Positions 7,507-14,911 of a stretch of 36,878 bases of DNA are shown here, piece after piece; position 1 is the stretch's first letter; each line of letters begins with the position of its first letter. Under the pieces are notes generated by a model. It saw only the letters and a list, made by a program, of their open reading frames with translations, made no database searches and was not told the origin of the DNA. Where the stretch lies: NCBI RefSeq assembly GCF_036567905.1, contig NZ_DATCTO010000024.1, positions 1-36,878 on the forward strand, read 5' to 3'. Origin of the DNA: Candidatus Binatus sp. GTDB lineage: Bacteria > Desulfobacterota > Binatia > Binatales > Binataceae. The position numbers and the translations under genes were made by a program.

Positions 7507-7898
7507 TTTCAGCCCTTCCTCCACGCCTCGCCAGATCCCGGCGACTACGGCAGAACCCCTTGCGCGGCGCCTACTGAATCATAGCCAATACATCGTGGTC
7601 AAATTTCCCGTTTGGCCGACAAACCCCAAGCTCCAAGGTGGCTTCGCCCCCGCTGTTGGGTGTGGACACCCCTGCTGAGCGACGGCCTTTCGCGGGCTGT
7701 GAATGACAGCGGTCTCCCAGGCCTTTTCCTCATCCACTTCTCCAATACCCAGAACCTCATACAAGAATGACACGAGGGGTCGTCTGCGCTTTTGCGTCAT
7801 CCCAAGCGAAGCGAAGGAACGCGGATCTTTACCTCGTCCGTTATTTCACAGATGCAACGACGCCGTGCAGGCGGCAGGCCGATCGCGCAGACAAGACT
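7507..7898. other. Intergenic stretch without a supported gene
   Basis: About 390 bases. It holds the promoter side of the lipoprotein gene ending at 7072 and one diverged copy of the GTCATCCC...GAAGCGAAGGA repeat at about 7794-7830. A short palindrome GGTGTGGACACC lies near 7658-7670. Short open frames here have no convincing start or family pattern. Confidence 0.5.
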
Positions 7899-7938
7899 AA
7901 GCGGTGGCGAAAGGAGATTGCTCCCTCCGCCACCGCTT
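7899..7938 (-). terminator. Strong hairpin 3' of the small alanine-zipper lipoprotein
   Basis: AAGCGGTGGCG (7899-7909) pairs perfectly with CGCCACCGCTT (7928-7938), 11 bp. An inner GGAG/CTCC pair closes a short loop. It lies 34 bases past the stop of the 7973-8257 gene. In the direction of that gene a weak T-rich TTAGTCTTGTC follows the stem. A similarly placed perfect stem follows the other lipoprotein gene at 1567-1598. Confidence 0.7.
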
Positions 7939-7972
7939 CAAATGGCTGGTTCCGTAACCAGGTCCGAATCGA

Positions 7973-8257
7973 TTACTTCGTAACCGAGGTCGAGAACGCC
8001 GCTTCCAGGCGCGACACTGCGTCGTTAGCACGACGGACCGCATCCTCTGCGCCGCTGGCCGCAGTCTCGGCCTGCTGAGCGGCAGTCGCAGCCTGATTGG
8101 CCGAAGCTTCCGCCGCATTCGCCGATGCTTCCGCCTTGGTCGCATCCGCTTCAGCTTTTTCGCTGGCGTTGTTGATGGTCTTCATGTCAGGACCGCACGC
8201 GGTCATGAATGCAGCCATGGCCACAACACCGAGCACGCTTGCAATTGTCTTTTTCAT
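7973..8257 (-). CDS. Lpp/OprI-like alanine-zipper lipoprotein ending in lysine
   Basis: A 94-residue lipoprotein. The signal peptide ends in the lipobox FMTAC near residue 21. The mature part is almost entirely one Ala-rich amphipathic helix with heptads (KAEADATKAEASANAAEA and on). Known proteins of this shape (Lpp of Escherichia coli, OprI of Pseudomonas) form trimers and join outer membrane and peptidoglycan through a C-terminal lysine. This protein also ends in lysine (SVTK), which fits that role but does not prove it. The ATG has GGAGG nine bases upstream. A strong hairpin follows. It is likely an abundant structural lipoprotein and a paralogue of the 1620-2081 gene. Confidence 0.85.
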   Translation of the reverse strand: MKKTIASVLGVVAMAAFMTACGPDMKTINNASEKAEADATKAEASANAAEASANQAATAAQQAETAASGAEDAVRRANDAVSRLEAAFSTSVTK

Positions 8258-8560
8258 CCGAGCTTTCCTCCAGTGGTTCAGGTCAAAAGCCAGTCCCCGT
8301 GCACTAGTTAGTACATATTCAATAGTCAGGGCTGGACGAGTAATCCCGGTAATAGTTGCAAAACCCGTTTACGAACGCAAGGCGATACAGTCCCCGGCCG
8401 GTTCTCTTCGGAACATCCCGCGCGCTACACTGCGAGTTAGATGAATCGAGAGGGGATCTCCGAGCGCCACTCAAAAACCAACATCGCTCCGGACATCATC
8501 GCTCCGGACATCGCCTCATCGAGGTTAGCCCCGGTGGTCACGTCCACTCGATACGGGTCA
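8258..8560. other. Intergenic region with a 15-bp tandem duplication
   Basis: About 300 bases without a supported gene. CATCGCTCCGGACAT is repeated exactly at 8482-8496 and 8497-8511 and begins a third time. The part near 8258-8330 is the upstream region of the small lipoprotein gene. Confidence 0.5.
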
Positions 8561-9571
8561 TTAGTTACAGGGGCCGATCGATTCGACGGGATTGGACGGA
8601 TTGTCCTGCCAATCGAGATAGCTCAAGTAGTAGAGACTCACGTCGATGTACCCAGCGTCGATCAGAGCGGTAGCCGCAAGCGATGACTTTGCGCCATCCT
8701 GGCAGTAGACGATGATTCGATCCGGACGGCGCAGGTCAAAAGCGAAAAAGATCTCGAACAAGCTGGGAGGCGATTGGAGAAATGAAAATTGCGAGTCGCT
8801 GGATTGAGGTTCGAGCAGCTGTTCCACTGGTAGATTACGCGCGCCCGGAATGTGGCCGCCGCGCGTGATCCCCGGAAGCAACAGACACCCGTCGTATTCG
8901 GCCTGCGTCCGCACGTCGAGCAGCGTGACTTGCGGATCGCCCAACACCGCCGCCACATCTTCCTGCTGCACGAGGTGGATTGGACTGTCCTGTATCGTGA
9001 CGTCGAAGATCGCCGAAGCCGGAGTTCCGGGTTGGGTCTCTGTCAGTTGGCCGTCGGCGATTAGCGGTAGCAGCGCGTTGTAGCCGCCGTTGACGATATA
9101 TGTGGTGCGTGCACCGAAGTAGTGGACGAGAAACCGCACCCGCGACGCGAACTTCATCTCACCGTCGTCATAGACAATAACCGTGCTGGCAGCGGAAATT
9201 CCCAGGCGGCCGAAGATCTGGGCCCAACCGCTGTAGTCGGTGAAGGCGCCTGGCTGCTGGCCAAAGCTGCTAATCGCATCCACGTCCACCGGGATGGCAT
9301 TGTTGACGAAACCGGGGTTGGAGATCTCGATCGCGCTCTGAGCCGATAGCAGCACCACGTCGGAACGCATGAGCGCGTGGGGCAACTTGTCGGCGGCCAT
9401 CACGAACTCCGAAGACTGGCCGTTCGACGGTGCTGCCGATTCTGAACTACCGGAGCCGCACCCCGCCATCGCCAAAATCGCCAGTTGCAAGATCAGCAAC
9501 GTCGCGGCCTGGCCAACTCCGCGCCTGGGTCGCGGGTTGCGGATGGAACGAGTGAGGCCACGGACCTCCAT
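8561..9571 (-). CDS. Two-domain rhodanese (thiosulfate sulfurtransferase-like) lipoprotein
   Basis: An exported protein of about 336 residues with two tandem rhodanese domains. The signal sequence ends in the lipobox LAMAGC, so it should be anchored to a membrane facing the periplasm. In the first domain the active-site position reads VIVYDDG and has no Cys, as usual for the inactive N-terminal half. The second domain has the CH2A-like DVRTQAEYDG and the catalytic loop CQDGAKSS with the active Cys. Known rhodaneses move sulfur from thiosulfate or a persulfide donor to cyanide or thiols. ATG codons at 9571 and 9595 and a GTG at 9625 are all in frame with no clear ribosome binding site. I chose 9571 for the most usual leader length. 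Substrate is not known. Confidence 0.88.
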   Translation of the reverse strand: MEVRGLTRSIRNPRPRRGVGQAATLLILQLAILAMAGCGSGSSESAAPSNGQSSEFVMAADKLPHALMRSDVVLLSAQSAIEISNPGFVNNAIPVDVDAISSFGQQPGAFTDYSGWAQIFGRLGISAASTVIVYDDGEMKFASRVRFLVHYFGARTTYIVNGGYNALLPLIADGQLTETQPGTPASAIFDVTIQDSPIHLVQQEDVAAVLGDPQVTLLDVRTQAEYDGCLLLPGITRGGHIPGARNLPVEQLLEPQSSDSQFSFLQSPPSLFEIFFAFDLRRPDRIIVYCQDGAKSSLAATALIDAGYIDVSLYYLSYLDWQDNPSNPVESIGPCN

Positions 9572-9835
9572 CAAAATTCGCTCGCCGCCCGCCATAAGCG
9601 ATCCGAATCTACCCGGATGACGCACTGGATGAAACGCTCACCGCCAGCCTCTTGGGGTCCAACGGCGCGTGGGATGGTAAATGTAATCGTGAGATGGCGC
9701 GCCAAGTTATTTGAATTGTGGGTGATTGACAGAGAAAACTTTCAGCGGTTATGGTCTGCTTCGGCAAGCCAATGCTGTTGCGGGCTTTCCCTGTCAGGTC
9801 TTCCAACGTCATTTAACTGAGATTCGGTTCACAAG

Positions 9836-10741
9836 ATGGCGACGACGATCACCAGCGAATGCATCAATTGCGGAGCGTGCGAGCCGGAGTGCCCGAACAC
9901 GGCGATTTACGCGGGCGGAGCGCCGTGGGAGCTCGACGGCGCGACGAGTCCCGCGATCGCACAAGAAATCTATTACATTGTGCCGTCGAAGTGCACCGAA
10001 TGCGTCGGCTTTTACGACCATGAAGCGTGCGCGGCGGTATGTCCGGTAGATTGCTGCATCCCCGACCCGGCCAACGTCGAGAGCGAAGGCGTGCTGCTCG
10101 CGCGCGCCCGCAAGTTGCATCCCGACGAGACGATCCCCGACGACCCGCCGTCGCGCTTTCGCAAACCGGCGGTCGCGGCCAGCGCGCAAGCGCCCGCGCC
10201 AGCCGCAGCAGTCGAAGCAGTCGCGCCGGTCGCGCCCAAGCCAGCGCCCGCGCCGGCGGAGGCTGCTAAACCTGCAGCGGCGCCAACTGCGGCACCCAAG
10301 CCTGCCGTGGCGGCGGCGAAACCTGTGGTCGCACCAGCAGCGGCGGCGCCGGCAGCGGCAACCTCAGCGGATCGCGCAGAATTCGATCCGCTCGCGTGGG
10401 AAGTGCCCGTCATCTGCAAGGATTGCAACGGGCCGTGGAAGATTCCGTACCGGCTGTTCGCGCAGGGCGTGGTGTTCCATTGCCCGTCATGCTTGGGATC
10501 ATTCGTGCCGAAGACCGCGATGTACCGGGCTGTGAGGGAGACTTTCGAGGGCTTCTACAATCGGCGTCGGGCGCAACGGGAGGCATTCGAGCGCAAGCCG
10601 GCGCGCGACGCGGCGGCGTTCGAAGCGAAGCAGGCGGCCGAAATGAAAGAGTTCAAGCAGAAGCTCGAGGCGCTGGCGCATTCGATGAAGCCAGCGGGCA
10701 AGACGGTGAGGCCGAAAGGCATCGCCGCGATGTTCACGTAG
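9836..10741 (+). CDS. 2[4Fe-4S] ferredoxin fused to an MJ0042-like zinc ribbon and coiled coil
   Basis: A 301-residue fusion. Residues 1-75 are an Allochromatium/YfhL-type ferredoxin. Cluster motif one is C9-x2-C12-x2-C15-x3-C19-P and motif two is C53-x2-C56-x8-C65-x3-C69-P, with the extra loop before the third Cys of the second motif and two further Cys at 73-74. About 75 residues of Ala/Pro-rich linker follow. Then comes C194-x2-C197-x18-C216-x2-C219 with a strand pattern like the zf-MJ0042 zinc ribbon, and a charged helical tail with Glu/Lys/Arg repeats. Ferredoxins of this type carry low-potential electrons in the cytosol. The ribbon suggests docking to a protein or nucleic acid, which is inference. 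No redox partner is adjacent. It ends one base before a REP-like palindrome. The ribosome binding site is weak. Confidence 0.88.
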   Translation: MATTITSECINCGACEPECPNTAIYAGGAPWELDGATSPAIAQEIYYIVPSKCTECVGFYDHEACAAVCPVDCCIPDPANVESEGVLLARARKLHPDETIPDDPPSRFRKPAVAASAQAPAPAAAVEAVAPVAPKPAPAPAEAAKPAAAPTAAPKPAVAAAKPVVAPAAAAPAAATSADRAEFDPLAWEVPVICKDCNGPWKIPYRLFAQGVVFHCPSCLGSFVPKTAMYRAVRETFEGFYNRRRAQREAFERKPARDAAAFEAKQAAEMKEFKQKLEALAHSMKPAGKTVRPKGIAAMFT

Positions 10742-10742
10742 A

Positions 10743-10758
10743 CAGGGGCCAGCCCCTG
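10743..10758. repeat. Third copy of the CAGGGG..CCCCTGCACC palindrome
   Basis: CAGGGGC (10743-10749) pairs with GCCCCTG (10752-10758), followed by cacc as in the two copies at 4883 and 4980. It starts directly after the ferredoxin stop codon and may act as a 3' stabiliser or terminator. Confidence 0.55.
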
Positions 10759-10912
10759 CACCCATGCCGGGGAAAAGACCGAACAGAGTTAGCGAAATCC
10801 GAACCGGGTTTCGCGCTTCCTGTGATCTAGTGATGAACGGGCGGAGTAAATTAGCGCGGCGTCGCGGCGCCGTTTTTCAGCGGGCGGAGCGCAAAGAAAT
10901 TGCACTGCATGA

Positions 10913-11263
10913 TCAGTGCTGGCCTCGTGGAGTCAGTTGGTGGGCAATCGCATTGCCGAAAGAGTCGCCCACGAAGTCGATTTGCGTGCAGGCGCCGGTC
11001 TTGTAGTCGAGATCGAGCAGGAGGTTGCGGATGGCGCGCCGCTTGATCGAGTTGATCAGACCGGCGACGGCCTGGGGATCGCCGGTCGATATCGCAGCGA
11101 CTTCGGCAGCGTCGAGATTGCTGGCGCGGCAGAACTCGCGAGCTTGATCCTCGCTGGAGAACGCGAGCACGCGGGCCCACGGCGCGCCTTTTTCCTGAAA
11201 GACGATCAGCGCGCCCGCAGAATCCAGGAGCAGATGGATCTCTTTGGGGATCGAAGAACTCAC
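10913..11263 (-). CDS. Unknown small cytosolic protein
   Basis: A 116-residue protein starting with GTG inside GTGA that overlaps the stop of the upstream gene (11260), which implies translational coupling. No signal peptide or membrane segment. The N-terminal half has a mixed strand-helix pattern (ARVLAFSSEDQAREFCRAS), and the second has NSIKRRAIRNLLLDLDYKTG followed by one Cys (ACTQIDF). The FSSEDQAREF segment recalls SseB-like proteins, but I do not claim that family. It is downstream of a gene with a DnaB-N-like appearance and likely works with it. Confidence 0.7.
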   Translation of the reverse strand: MSSSIPKEIHLLLDSAGALIVFQEKGAPWARVLAFSSEDQAREFCRASNLDAAEVAAISTGDPQAVAGLINSIKRRAIRNLLLDLDYKTGACTQIDFVGDSFGNAIAHQLTPRGQH

Positions 11264-11598
11264 GCGCCTTCGACCGTGAGCTTGCCCGTGCGAATAGCCG
11301 CCGCGCGCTGACGGACGAGCGCCGGATAGGTGTAGTAGTGCTCGCCGCTCAGGTGCAGGAACGAATCGATGTCAACCTCGTCGAGTTCGAGCTTTGCAAT
11401 CGCGCGCTCGGCGGCCTGGCGGTTGGGAGATTTGACGATCGAATCGTAGAGCATGCGGGCTTGTGCGGATTGGAAATCCTCGCGCGGCGGAAGGCCCCCG
11501 GCGCCGAGTTTGCCTGAGTGAAAGTTGTCGAGAATGAAGCGCAACGCTTTCAGTTCGTGGCGCAGGATGTCGATTGGTTTGAGCGAATCGCGCGGCAT
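11260..11598 (-). CDS. Unknown helical protein, weakly like the DnaB N-terminal/primase-binding fold
   Basis: A 112-residue all-helical protein with no signal peptide. The pattern LRHELKALRFILDNFHSG, a helix with LYDSIV and a terminal helix resembles the small helical bundle of the DnaB N-terminal domain or DnaG C-terminus. The expected helicase domain is absent and the match is weak. It overlaps the next gene by GTGA (11260-11263), so the two are likely co-translated. The ATG at 11598 has no clear ribosome binding site. It lies 68 bases upstream-strand of the MerR-TPR gene's stop and may be in the same operon. Confidence 0.65.
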   Translation of the reverse strand: MPRDSLKPIDILRHELKALRFILDNFHSGKLGAGGLPPREDFQSAQARMLYDSIVKSPNRQAAERAIAKLELDEVDIDSFLHLSGEHYYTYPALVRQRAAAIRTGKLTVEGA

Positions 11599-11666
11599 AG
11601 GAGCGAGCTTATCGCCGCGAGTCGCGGTGATTCAACACGCGGCGCGAGCGCCGGCGGTTGGAGCGA

Positions 11667-12488
11667 TCAGTCGCCTTTGATCAAACGATGGATGGCGCTC
11701 AGATGGCGCTGCGAGTCGCGTTTGCGGCCCATCGTTTCGTACATGTCGGCGGCGTTGCGATGGGCCTCGACGTTGGCGGGATCGCATTCCAGCGTGCGCA
11801 AAAAACTTCGCAGTGCATTCTGGTGCTCGTCCTTCTTGCGGTAGAGCAGGCCGAGTTTCAGATGAACGTCGGCGCTGGCGGGAACGATCGCGGCCGCGCC
11901 GAGCAGATGGCGGAGCGCGCCGCCGAGGTCGCCCTCGCGTTCGAGCAGCGTGGCGAGGCGCAGATGCGCCTCGAAGTTGCCGGGCTCGCGGCCGACGAGC
12001 TCGCTGTAGATGTTGAGCGCGCGCAGCGGATCCTCGTCGGCGACCCGGCGCGCCTCGTCGAAGCGCTCACGCACGCGGGCGGGACCGAAACCGTCCTCGA
12101 CCGTGCCGGGCTGATAGCTGCGGTCAAAGTCGAGCAACAACTGGCCGGTCTCGGCCTCGATCAGCGAGGGACCGTCGCGCACGACGATGCGGCCTTCGTC
12201 ATTGACCAGTTTCAGCGAGGTGACTGAGCGGTTTGGATCGACGAGCGCGCGCCCCCGCTCGATGCATCGCTGGATCGGATCGATATGCTGGCGGCTGGCG
12301 AGCAGCTCCTTGGCGAGGCGCATCTCGAGCAGATCATTGAACGCGAACCGATACTTGCGACCGCCTGCATTCAGCGGGCGCACAAGATTGCGCTTGACCC
12401 AGTAGCGAATACGCTCGGGAGTGACCGCGAGAATTCTCGCAGCCGTGCGCGTGGAAAAAGTTTTGTCCCCGCCGCCCGCCTCTACCAT
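11667..12488 (-). CDS. MerR-type HTH regulator fused to TPR repeats
   Basis: A protein of 273 residues from the ATG at 12488. The N-terminal 70 residues carry a MerR-like winged helix (TFSTRTAARILAVTPERIR), the DNA-reading part of MerR proteins. The middle lacks the usual MerR effector-binding coiled coil and instead includes a spacer of about 60 residues. From about residue 140 on, three or four TPR units follow (for example GNFEAHLRLATLLEREGDLG and ADVHLKLGLLYRKKDEHQN), which usually bind a partner protein. So it may be a transcription factor controlled by protein binding and not by a small molecule. It is downstream of ribH by about 90 bases and likely in the same transcript, which gives no clear target. 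Confidence 0.87.
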   Translation of the reverse strand: MVEAGGGDKTFSTRTAARILAVTPERIRYWVKRNLVRPLNAGGRKYRFAFNDLLEMRLAKELLASRQHIDPIQRCIERGRALVDPNRSVTSLKLVNDEGRIVVRDGPSLIEAETGQLLLDFDRSYQPGTVEDGFGPARVRERFDEARRVADEDPLRALNIYSELVGREPGNFEAHLRLATLLEREGDLGGALRHLLGAAAIVPASADVHLKLGLLYRKKDEHQNALRSFLRTLECDPANVEAHRNAADMYETMGRKRDSQRHLSAIHRLIKGD

Positions 12489-12581
12489 CTTCAATCCCAA
12501 CGTCGAGAAGTATAGGGAGTCGGGCGCACGCTCTCAACGAGGCGCGCAATGGTTTCTCAACACCTGTGGAGCGCTCGGCAG

Positions 12582-12995
12582 CTAACCGCGAATTTCCTTG
12601 AGCGCGCGAGCGACGCGGACCACAGCCTCGACGCCGTTTTTGGCGTTGTCGATTCGCGCGACGGCCTGGTCGTCGGTCATCCCGGGGCCGGTGATGGCGA
12701 GACCGACCGGCTTGTCAAACTCGATCGAGAGCCGGATGCCGGCGTCGGCGATCGCATGCGCGATCAGCTCGTCGTGATTGGTATCGCCCTTGATCACCGC
12801 GCCGATCATCACCACGCCGTCGATTTCCTTGCGCCGCAGCAGAGCCTTTACGACCGGGGCCATGTCGTACACGCCGGGAACGAGGACCACGCGCGCGACC
12901 TCGACTCCGAGCGATTCGGCGTGGCGACGCGCCCGCTGTTCCATCGGCGCGGTCACCTCGGAGTTGAACTCCGAAACTACGAAGGCAATTTTCAT
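12582..12995 (-). CDS. ribH: 6,7-dimethyl-8-ribityllumazine synthase, archaeal type
   Basis: A 137-residue lumazine synthase that joins 5-amino-6-ribitylaminouracil to 3,4-dihydroxybutanone phosphate in the riboflavin pathway. FNSEVTAPM opens the active site. [15 protein letters not shown] replaces the bacterial VPGaFEiP loop, and [17 protein letters not shown] carries the conserved His. The motif [22 protein letters not shown] follows. As I recall archaeal RibH proteins, the FNRDIT..., GPGMT...QA.ERVD..K.AVEA and TEHDE features are the archaeal form, while bacterial proteins read HF(E/D)YV and end NKG.EAA. The start overlaps the hisF stop by ATGA, so it is co-translated with hisF. Flavin product is inferred from the family. 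Confidence 0.9.
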   Translation of the reverse strand: MKIAFVVSEFNSEVTAPMEQRARRHAESLGVEVARVVLVPGVYDMAPVVKALLRRKEIDGVVMIGAVIKGDTNHDELIAHAIADAGIRLSIEFDKPVGLAITGPGMTDDQAVARIDNAKNGVEAVVRVARALKEIRG

Positions 12996-13792
12996 CGTGT
13001 GGCCAGGTCGATCGTGACGGCGTCGCGAATCTCGACGCCGTTGCGTTTGAGATATGACTTCAGCGCGGGTATCGGATGCTCTCCATAATGAACGATGGAT
13101 GCGACGATCGCGGCGTCGGCGAGGCCGGTGGTGAACGCGTCGCGCAGATGAGCGGGTTCGCCGGCTCCGCCTGACGCAATCACGGGGATGGAAACGGCTT
13201 CGCTGATGCGCCGCGTGATCTCGAGATCGTAACCGAGCTTGGTGCCGTCACGATCGATCGAGTTGATGCACAGCTCGCCGGCGCCAAGCCGCTCGCCCTC
13301 CAGCGACCATGCCAGCGCGTCGCGGCCGGTGGGCTGGCGCCCGCCGTCGATCACGACTTCGTAACCGGTCGGCACCTCGGGACGAGCGCCGGTTTTTTTC
13401 ACTTGCATCGAGAGCACCACGCACTGGCTGCCGAACGCGCGCGCGCCCTCGGAGATAAGCGCGGGATGGCGAACCGCGCCGGAGTCGATCGAGACTTTCT
13501 CGGCGCCCGCGAGCAGCACGGCGCGCATGTCTTCCAGCGTGCGAAGCCCGCCGCCGACGCTGAAAGGAATGAAAATTTCGCGCGCGACCGCGCGCACCAC
13601 GTCGAGCATGATGCCGCGGCGCTCGTTGGATGCGGTGATATCGTAGAAGACGATCTCGTCTGCGCCCTCGTTGTAGTAGTAGCGCGCCATCGCGACCGGA
13701 TCGCCCACATCGACGTTCTTAAGGAAGCGCACGCCCTTGGTGACTTTCCCGTCACGCACGTCGAGGCACGGGATGATTCGTTTCGCGAGCAT
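12992..13792 (-). CDS. hisF: Imidazole glycerol phosphate synthase cyclase subunit HisF
   Basis: The cyclase half of IGP synthase, which makes imidazole glycerol phosphate and AICAR in histidine synthesis. It folds as a TIM barrel of about 266 residues. The first catalytic Asp is in [10 protein letters not shown] and the second in [13 protein letters not shown], with phosphate-binding loops FSVGGG and IASGGAG. The ATG at 13792 is chosen because the protein then starts [11 protein letters not shown] as usual. A TTG at 13813 would add seven residues. The stop of hisH is two bases upstream of this ATG and ribH overlaps its end. Together with HisH it forms the heterodimer. Confidence 0.96.
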   Translation of the reverse strand: MLAKRIIPCLDVRDGKVTKGVRFLKNVDVGDPVAMARYYYNEGADEIVFYDITASNERRGIMLDVVRAVAREIFIPFSVGGGLRTLEDMRAVLLAGAEKVSIDSGAVRHPALISEGARAFGSQCVVLSMQVKKTGARPEVPTGYEVVIDGGRQPTGRDALAWSLEGERLGAGELCINSIDRDGTKLGYDLEITRRISEAVSIPVIASGGAGEPAHLRDAFTTGLADAAIVASIVHYGEHPIPALKSYLKRNGVEIRDAVTIDLATR

Positions 13793-13794
13793 CG

Positions 13795-14415
13795 TCAGCA
13801 ACTCATCCGGCAAAAGTTGTCGAGCAGTTTGAGGCCGGCCGCACCGCTCTTTTCGAGATGGAATTGAGTCGCGAGCACGTTGTCGCGCGCGACCGCCGCG
13901 GTGAACGCAACGCCGTAGTCGGAAGCGGCAATCGCCATCGAGGGGTCGTCGGGAATCGGATAATACGAATTGACGAAATAGAAGTGGGTGTTGTCAGGCA
14001 CGCCGGCGAAGACTCGATGAGGGCGGGTCTGGCGCACGCGGTTCCATCCGATTTGCGGGACCTTGAGCGGACGGCCGTCAATCGAGCGCGGGTAGCGCAC
14101 GACGCGGCCGGCGATAATGCCGAGGCAATCGGCATCGTCCTCTTCGCTGCGATCGAGCAGCACCTGGATGCCGATGCAGATGCCCAGAAATGGTTTGCCG
14201 GCGCGGGCTACGTCGTTGCGGAGAACTTCGACCAGTCCGAGCGCGCGCAGATTTTCCATCGTGGCGCCGGCGGCGCCGACTCCCGGCAGGATTACGCGAT
14301 CGGCGGCGGCGATGCGCTCGGCGCGATCGGTTATCTCGGATCGATGGCCGAGGAATTCGAGCGCGCGCTGAACGCTGGTGAGGTTGCCGGCTTTGTAATC
14401 GACGATTGCGATCAT
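13795..14415 (-). CDS. hisH: Imidazole glycerol phosphate synthase glutaminase subunit HisH
   Basis: A 206-residue class I glutamine amidotransferase that supplies ammonia to HisF. The nucleophile Cys lies in GICIGIQ and the catalytic His/Glu pair lies in TQFHLEKSG. Both elements depart slightly from the common GICLGMQ and [18 protein letters not shown] gives the oxyanion region and VPQIGWN the interface motif. It is first in a minus-strand block with hisF and ribH. The start ATG begins [11 protein letters not shown], which fits the family. Other his genes are not in the window. Confidence 0.95.
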   Translation of the reverse strand: MIAIVDYKAGNLTSVQRALEFLGHRSEITDRAERIAAADRVILPGVGAAGATMENLRALGLVEVLRNDVARAGKPFLGICIGIQVLLDRSEEDDADCLGIIAGRVVRYPRSIDGRPLKVPQIGWNRVRQTRPHRVFAGVPDNTHFYFVNSYYPIPDDPSMAIAASDYGVAFTAAVARDNVLATQFHLEKSGAAGLKLLDNFCRMSC

Positions 14416-14547
14416 GGCTCCGTCCAGACAAGCCGATCATAGCTGGAGTCGCAACGCCACCCAAGGCGCGGTGGGCCGGCGCCGGCGCAAGTCCCCGGCG
14501 ATTGCGCGGTCAGGATCGAAGGGTCGTGAATCCGACGAGTCGAGATC

Positions 14548-14853
14548 TCAGTCGGGGTTCTTGCCCTCCACCGAGTTTTCCAGCACCGCGCCGGTCTTCG
14601 CGTCGATTCCGACTTCGTGCTTGGCCGTGTTATGGCGAATGACGAACGAGTAGCGGAGTCCGCTGCCGCCAGATTCCTTCTCAAGTTCCTCCGAGACGAT
14701 CTTGCCCGGATAGGTCTTAAGTGCGGCCTCGCGTGCCTGCGCCAGTGTAACGCTTGCGTCCGCGAGATACTTCTCGCCATTAAAGGCGAAGGCGGTTCCG
14801 GTCAAGAGAGTCGCGATCAGAATGCTAGTCAAAAATCGACGATAACTACACAT
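14548..14853 (-). CDS. Exported PepSY-domain protein
   Basis: A 101-residue exported protein. Residues 1-23 are a signal peptide with a cleavage site near TAFA. The rest is one PepSY domain, with the opening helix VTLAQAREAALKTYPGKI and the strands YSFVIRHNTAKHEVGIDA and GAVLENS. PepSY domains regulate peptidases or bind partners in the periplasm, and the exact role here is unknown. It is monocistronic, 130 bases downstream of the hisH start region on the same strand. Confidence 0.85.
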   Translation of the reverse strand: MCSYRRFLTSILIATLLTGTAFAFNGEKYLADASVTLAQAREAALKTYPGKIVSEELEKESGGSGLRYSFVIRHNTAKHEVGIDAKTGAVLENSVEGKNPD

Positions 14854-14911
14854 CGTGGCATTATAGATGACGTGCGCCCTTTACCCAAGCAGACGGGGAT
14901 GCGCCATCGGA

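Noticed and set aside
7579..7800. A 73-codon minus-strand frame
   Set aside because: No ribosome binding site or motif. It lies in the repeat-bearing gap and looks random.
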